Positions 6,793-8,530 of a stretch of 8,530 nucleotides of DNA are shown in pieces. The DNA is taken from positions 1-8,530 of the forward strand of contig JAGLTT010000026.1 in NCBI GenBank assembly GCA_023135135.1. The letters run 5' to 3'. A program made the position numbers and the translations under genes. Numbering within the stretch: position 1 is the first letter of the stretch; every line of letters starts with the position of its first letter. The stretch comes from Dehalococcoidales bacterium. Its GTDB lineage: Bacteria > Chloroflexota > Dehalococcoidia > Dehalococcoidales > RBG-16-60-22. The notes below the pieces were generated by a model. The model had not been told where the DNA came from. It was given only the letters and a program-made list of their open reading frames with translations, and ran no database searches.

Positions 6793-8205
6793 ATAAATAC
6801 TCGCACGGCAGGGCTGGTAATTATCGGTGGTGGCGGCGCCGGCCTGGCGGCGGCTCTAACGGCTGCTGAAAAGGGGTGCAAAGACGTCGTGGTGCTCGAG
6901 AAGAGGGACAGACCGGGCGGAACTTCGGCATTGGCCGGTGGCCTTTTTGCCTGCGGAAGCCCCGTTCAAGAGCGCCAGGGAATCAGCGCCGATGGAGATT
7001 ACCTCTTTAAAAGAGCCATGGAATGGGCCCACTGGACACGGGTAGACCCCAAGATTCTCCGCGCTTTTATCAACAAGTCGGGAGATACGATTCACTGGCT
7101 GGAAGATAAGGGACTGGAATTCGACCTTGTCCGACTCTATCCCGACCAGCCGGCGCCGGTCCAGCACAACCCCAGAGGGCACGGCGCACGATTAATACAG
7201 GTGCTATCTAAGGAATGTCGGGACAGGGGAGTGCAGCTGTTTCTCAACAGAAGCGTCGAGAAAATCAGGCGTGGGGAGGGGGGTAATGTTGCCGGTGTTC
7301 TGGCGACCAGGGATGGGGAGGAAATGGAAATCAAGACCGGGGCGGTTATCATCGCCACCGGCGGCTTTTGCGGGAATCATGAGCTTTTCAGGAAATACTT
7401 TCCTCCTTCCTACGAAGGCATGACTCTGAGCGGTTTGCCCCTCACGGGAGATGGAATACGGCTGGCGGCTGAGGCGGGAGCCGCCATAGAAGAATTCGCC
7501 ACGGTAATAAAGGAAGGCCCCAGGTTTGACCTTTATACCTGGCCCCTGATGGCCCTGGAGAGAGAACCGGCCACAATCTGGGTGAATAAAAACGGAAAAC
7601 GATTTACCGATGAGTCCACCGGCTATCGTGTCTTTGAAAGTGTTAACGCGATACTCAGGCAGCCGGAACAGGTTTGCTATACCCTTCTGGATACCCGGAT
7701 AAGGGACTTTTGTGAGAAAAACGGGTTTATGCTTGGTCGCCGCGGGAGTGGAGCACCCGGAATGGAAAAAGCGCTGCAATCGGAAGCGGAGAAAGATAAG
7801 GTGAAAATAGCCGATTCCTGGGAAGAGATAGCCGGATGGATAGGCGCCGACCCCTCGGCGCTGAAGGAGACGATAGCCGAATACAATGCTTACTGCAAAC
7901 AGGGATATGACGAGGCTTTTGCCAAGGAGCCTGAATACCTGCTGCCATTGGAAAGCGCTCCCTTTTATGCCATCAGGGGTTTAGCCGTCCTCCTCGATAC
8001 GATAGGAGGAATCAGGATAAACGAACGCATGGAGGTCCTGGATAACCGGAATGACCCGATTCCGGGACTTTACGCTGCCGGTGTCGTTACCAGCGGCTGG
8101 GAATCCGAGGTTTATTGCAGCGAACTCAGCGCCAGCGCGTTTGGCTTTGCCGTTAATTCGGGCCGCATCGCCGGCGAGAATGCCTTGGCTGCGTTAACCT
8201 GTTAG
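6793..8205 (+). CDS. FAD-dependent oxidoreductase, FAD_binding_2 / fumarate reductase flavoprotein family (start codon not canonical)
   Basis: The protein should bind FAD and oxidise or reduce a small organic substrate. The frame contains the FAD Rossmann motif GLVIIGGGGAGLAAAL (6811-6858), then LEKRDRPGGTSALAGGLF, which is typical of this family, ATGGF (7357-7371), WVNKNGKRFTDES, and the C-terminal FAD contact GLYAAGVVTSGW. The frame is closed by TAG at 6775, and no in-frame ATG, GTG or TTG exists before GTG 6889, which would cut off the whole glycine motif. I set the start at ATA 6793, 10 bases after AGGAAGG, giving 470 residues; ACG 6805 or CTG 6814 are alternatives, as is a sequence error. 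The usual C-terminal 'GANRLGGNAL' is replaced by SEVYCSELSASAFGF, so true fumarate reductase activity is unlikely. Related enzymes include ketosteroid dehydrogenases and urocanate reductase; the substrate is unknown. Confidence 0.85.
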   Translation: MNTRTAGLVIIGGGGAGLAAALTAAEKGCKDVVVLEKRDRPGGTSALAGGLFACGSPVQERQGISADGDYLFKRAMEWAHWTRVDPKILRAFINKSGDTIHWLEDKGLEFDLVRLYPDQPAPVQHNPRGHGARLIQVLSKECRDRGVQLFLNRSVEKIRRGEGGNVAGVLATRDGEEMEIKTGAVIIATGGFCGNHELFRKYFPPSYEGMTLSGLPLTGDGIRLAAEAGAAIEEFATVIKEGPRFDLYTWPLMALEREPATIWVNKNGKRFTDESTGYRVFESVNAILRQPEQVCYTLLDTRIRDFCEKNGFMLGRRGSGAPGMEKALQSEAEKDKVKIADSWEEIAGWIGADPSALKETIAEYNAYCKQGYDEAFAKEPEYLLPLESAPFYAIRGLAVLLDTIGGIRINERMEVLDNRNDPIPGLYAAGVVTSGWESEVYCSELSASAFGFAVNSGRIAGENALAALTC

Positions 8206-8280
8206 CAATTTTATACTTTACGTATTATGGTGTTTCAGCGTAAGATACGCTTGGAAAAAAATAATATACGGAGGTTAGAA
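8206..8280 (+). other. Intergenic region with small hairpin and ribosome binding site
   Basis: This AT-rich stretch separates the flavoprotein gene from the HapK-like gene. It contains a perfect 6-base inverted repeat AGCGTA (8237-8242) / TACGCT (8246-8251) with a 3-base loop, followed by an A-run rather than a T-run, so it is not a clear terminator on either strand. TATACT at 8212-8217 resembles a -10 box, but no well-spaced -35 was found. A clear ribosome binding site lies at 8270-8274. Confidence 0.4.
8270..8274 (+). promoter_or_regulatory. Ribosome binding site of the HapK-like gene
   Basis: GGAGG sits 6 bases before the ATG at 8281, ideal spacing, and fixes that start. Confidence 0.75.
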
Positions 8281-8530
8281 ATGGCAAAGCGAATCATTCT
8301 TTATAATCTGGCGGATAATGTGACCGATGAGGAATTCAAGGAGTACGTTACCACTGACAAAGGCCCCCTGATTGACAGTCTTCCCTCTGTCAAGAAATAC
8401 GAGCTGGTAAAGATAACGGCTTCCCAGACGGGCGAAATTCCCTATAAGTACTGCGGTATTGTGCACGTGACCAGCATTGACGAATTCAATCAGAAAGCTG
8501 CCAGTACGCCGGAATATCAGGCATTCTTGA
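8281..8530 (+). CDS. HapK/EthD-like small dimeric alpha-beta barrel protein, 5' part (3' end outside window)
   Basis: Only the first 83 residues are present and the frame is open to the right edge. The segment begins MAKRIILYNLADNVTDEEF, continues with KGPLIDSLPSVKKYELVKIT, and then GEIPYKYCGIVHVTSIDEF followed by a 'STPEYQAFL' end. This alternation of a beta strand, helix, strand, strand, helix is the ferredoxin-like fold of the dimeric alpha-beta barrel superfamily, and the wording resembles small proteins annotated as REDY-like HapK (about 100 residues). Most of the expected domain is therefore here. HapK is known from prodigiosin biosynthesis clusters, but the name is applied widely and no prodigiosin genes are present, so a specific role should not be assumed. 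The superfamily includes monooxygenases, isomerases and EthD-type proteins, which would fit a catabolic cassette with the SDR and flavoprotein upstream. Confidence 0.75.
   Translation, partial: MAKRIILYNLADNVTDEEFKEYVTTDKGPLIDSLPSVKKYELVKITASQTGEIPYKYCGIVHVTSIDEFNQKAASTPEYQAFL

Noticed and set aside
6889..6891. GTG at 6889 as the start of the flavoprotein
   Set aside because: It would remove the FAD-binding GGGGAG motif that is encoded in frame directly upstream, and no ribosome binding site precedes it.
7204..7779. Reverse-strand frame of 191 codons
   Set aside because: It is the antisense shadow of the flavoprotein gene; the forward frame carries ATGG and GKRFTDE motifs.
8237..8261. Rho-independent terminator after the flavoprotein gene
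   Set aside because: The hairpin is short and is followed by a run of A on the + strand, not T; on the other strand no T-run follows it either.
8281..8530. Evidence for a prodigiosin-type pathway from the HapK-like gene
   Set aside because: No other prodigiosin biosynthesis gene is visible, and the HapK name is used broadly for small alpha-beta barrel proteins.

Overview
The window comes from a bacterial chromosome with tightly packed genes, all on the + strand. It holds two functional blocks. The first (about 1-4848) is a system I cytochrome c maturation (Ccm) cluster. The second (4878-8530) is a run of small-molecule metabolism genes. I saw no mobile element, tRNA, rRNA or CRISPR array, and no gene-free stretch longer than 127 bases even on the shortest reading of the genes. 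The longest true intergenic gap is the 75 bases at 8206-8280.

Block 1 reads: the 3' part of ccmF (cut by the left edge), an exported membrane-anchored protein with a carboxypeptidase-regulatory-like beta domain, ccmA, ccmB, ccmC, and a 45-residue ccmD-like gene. Junctions are 3 bases, an 8-base overlap, a 4-base ATGA overlap, 29 bases and 14 bases, so the block looks like one transcription unit. CcmA and CcmB form the ABC transporter, CcmC loads heme for CcmE, CcmD stabilises that step, and CcmF takes part in attaching heme to apocytochrome c. CcmE and a CcmH-type thioredoxin-like protein are not in the window and may lie upstream. The order F-X-A-B-C-D differs from the enterobacterial ABCDEFGH order.

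Block 2 follows only 29 bases after ccmD with no terminator visible. It holds a short-chain dehydrogenase/reductase, an M24 (pita-bread) family protein whose metal ligands are mostly replaced, an FAD_binding_2 flavoprotein whose Rossmann motif lies upstream of any ATG/GTG/TTG start, and the 5' part of a small protein resembling the HapK/EthD-like dimeric alpha-beta barrel proteins. This looks like a catabolic cassette of unknown substrate.

Gene content (c-type cytochrome biogenesis of a non-proteobacterial order, beside SDR, M24, FumR-like flavoprotein and HapK-like genes) suggests an uncultured anaerobic or sediment bacterium, possibly Chloroflexota (Dehalococcoidia-like). That placement is inference from gene content and protein style, not from a marker gene.

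The points most worth a second look are the ccm-embedded accessory protein, the degenerate M24 active site, the missing start codon of the flavoprotein, and the altered signature motif in CcmF.
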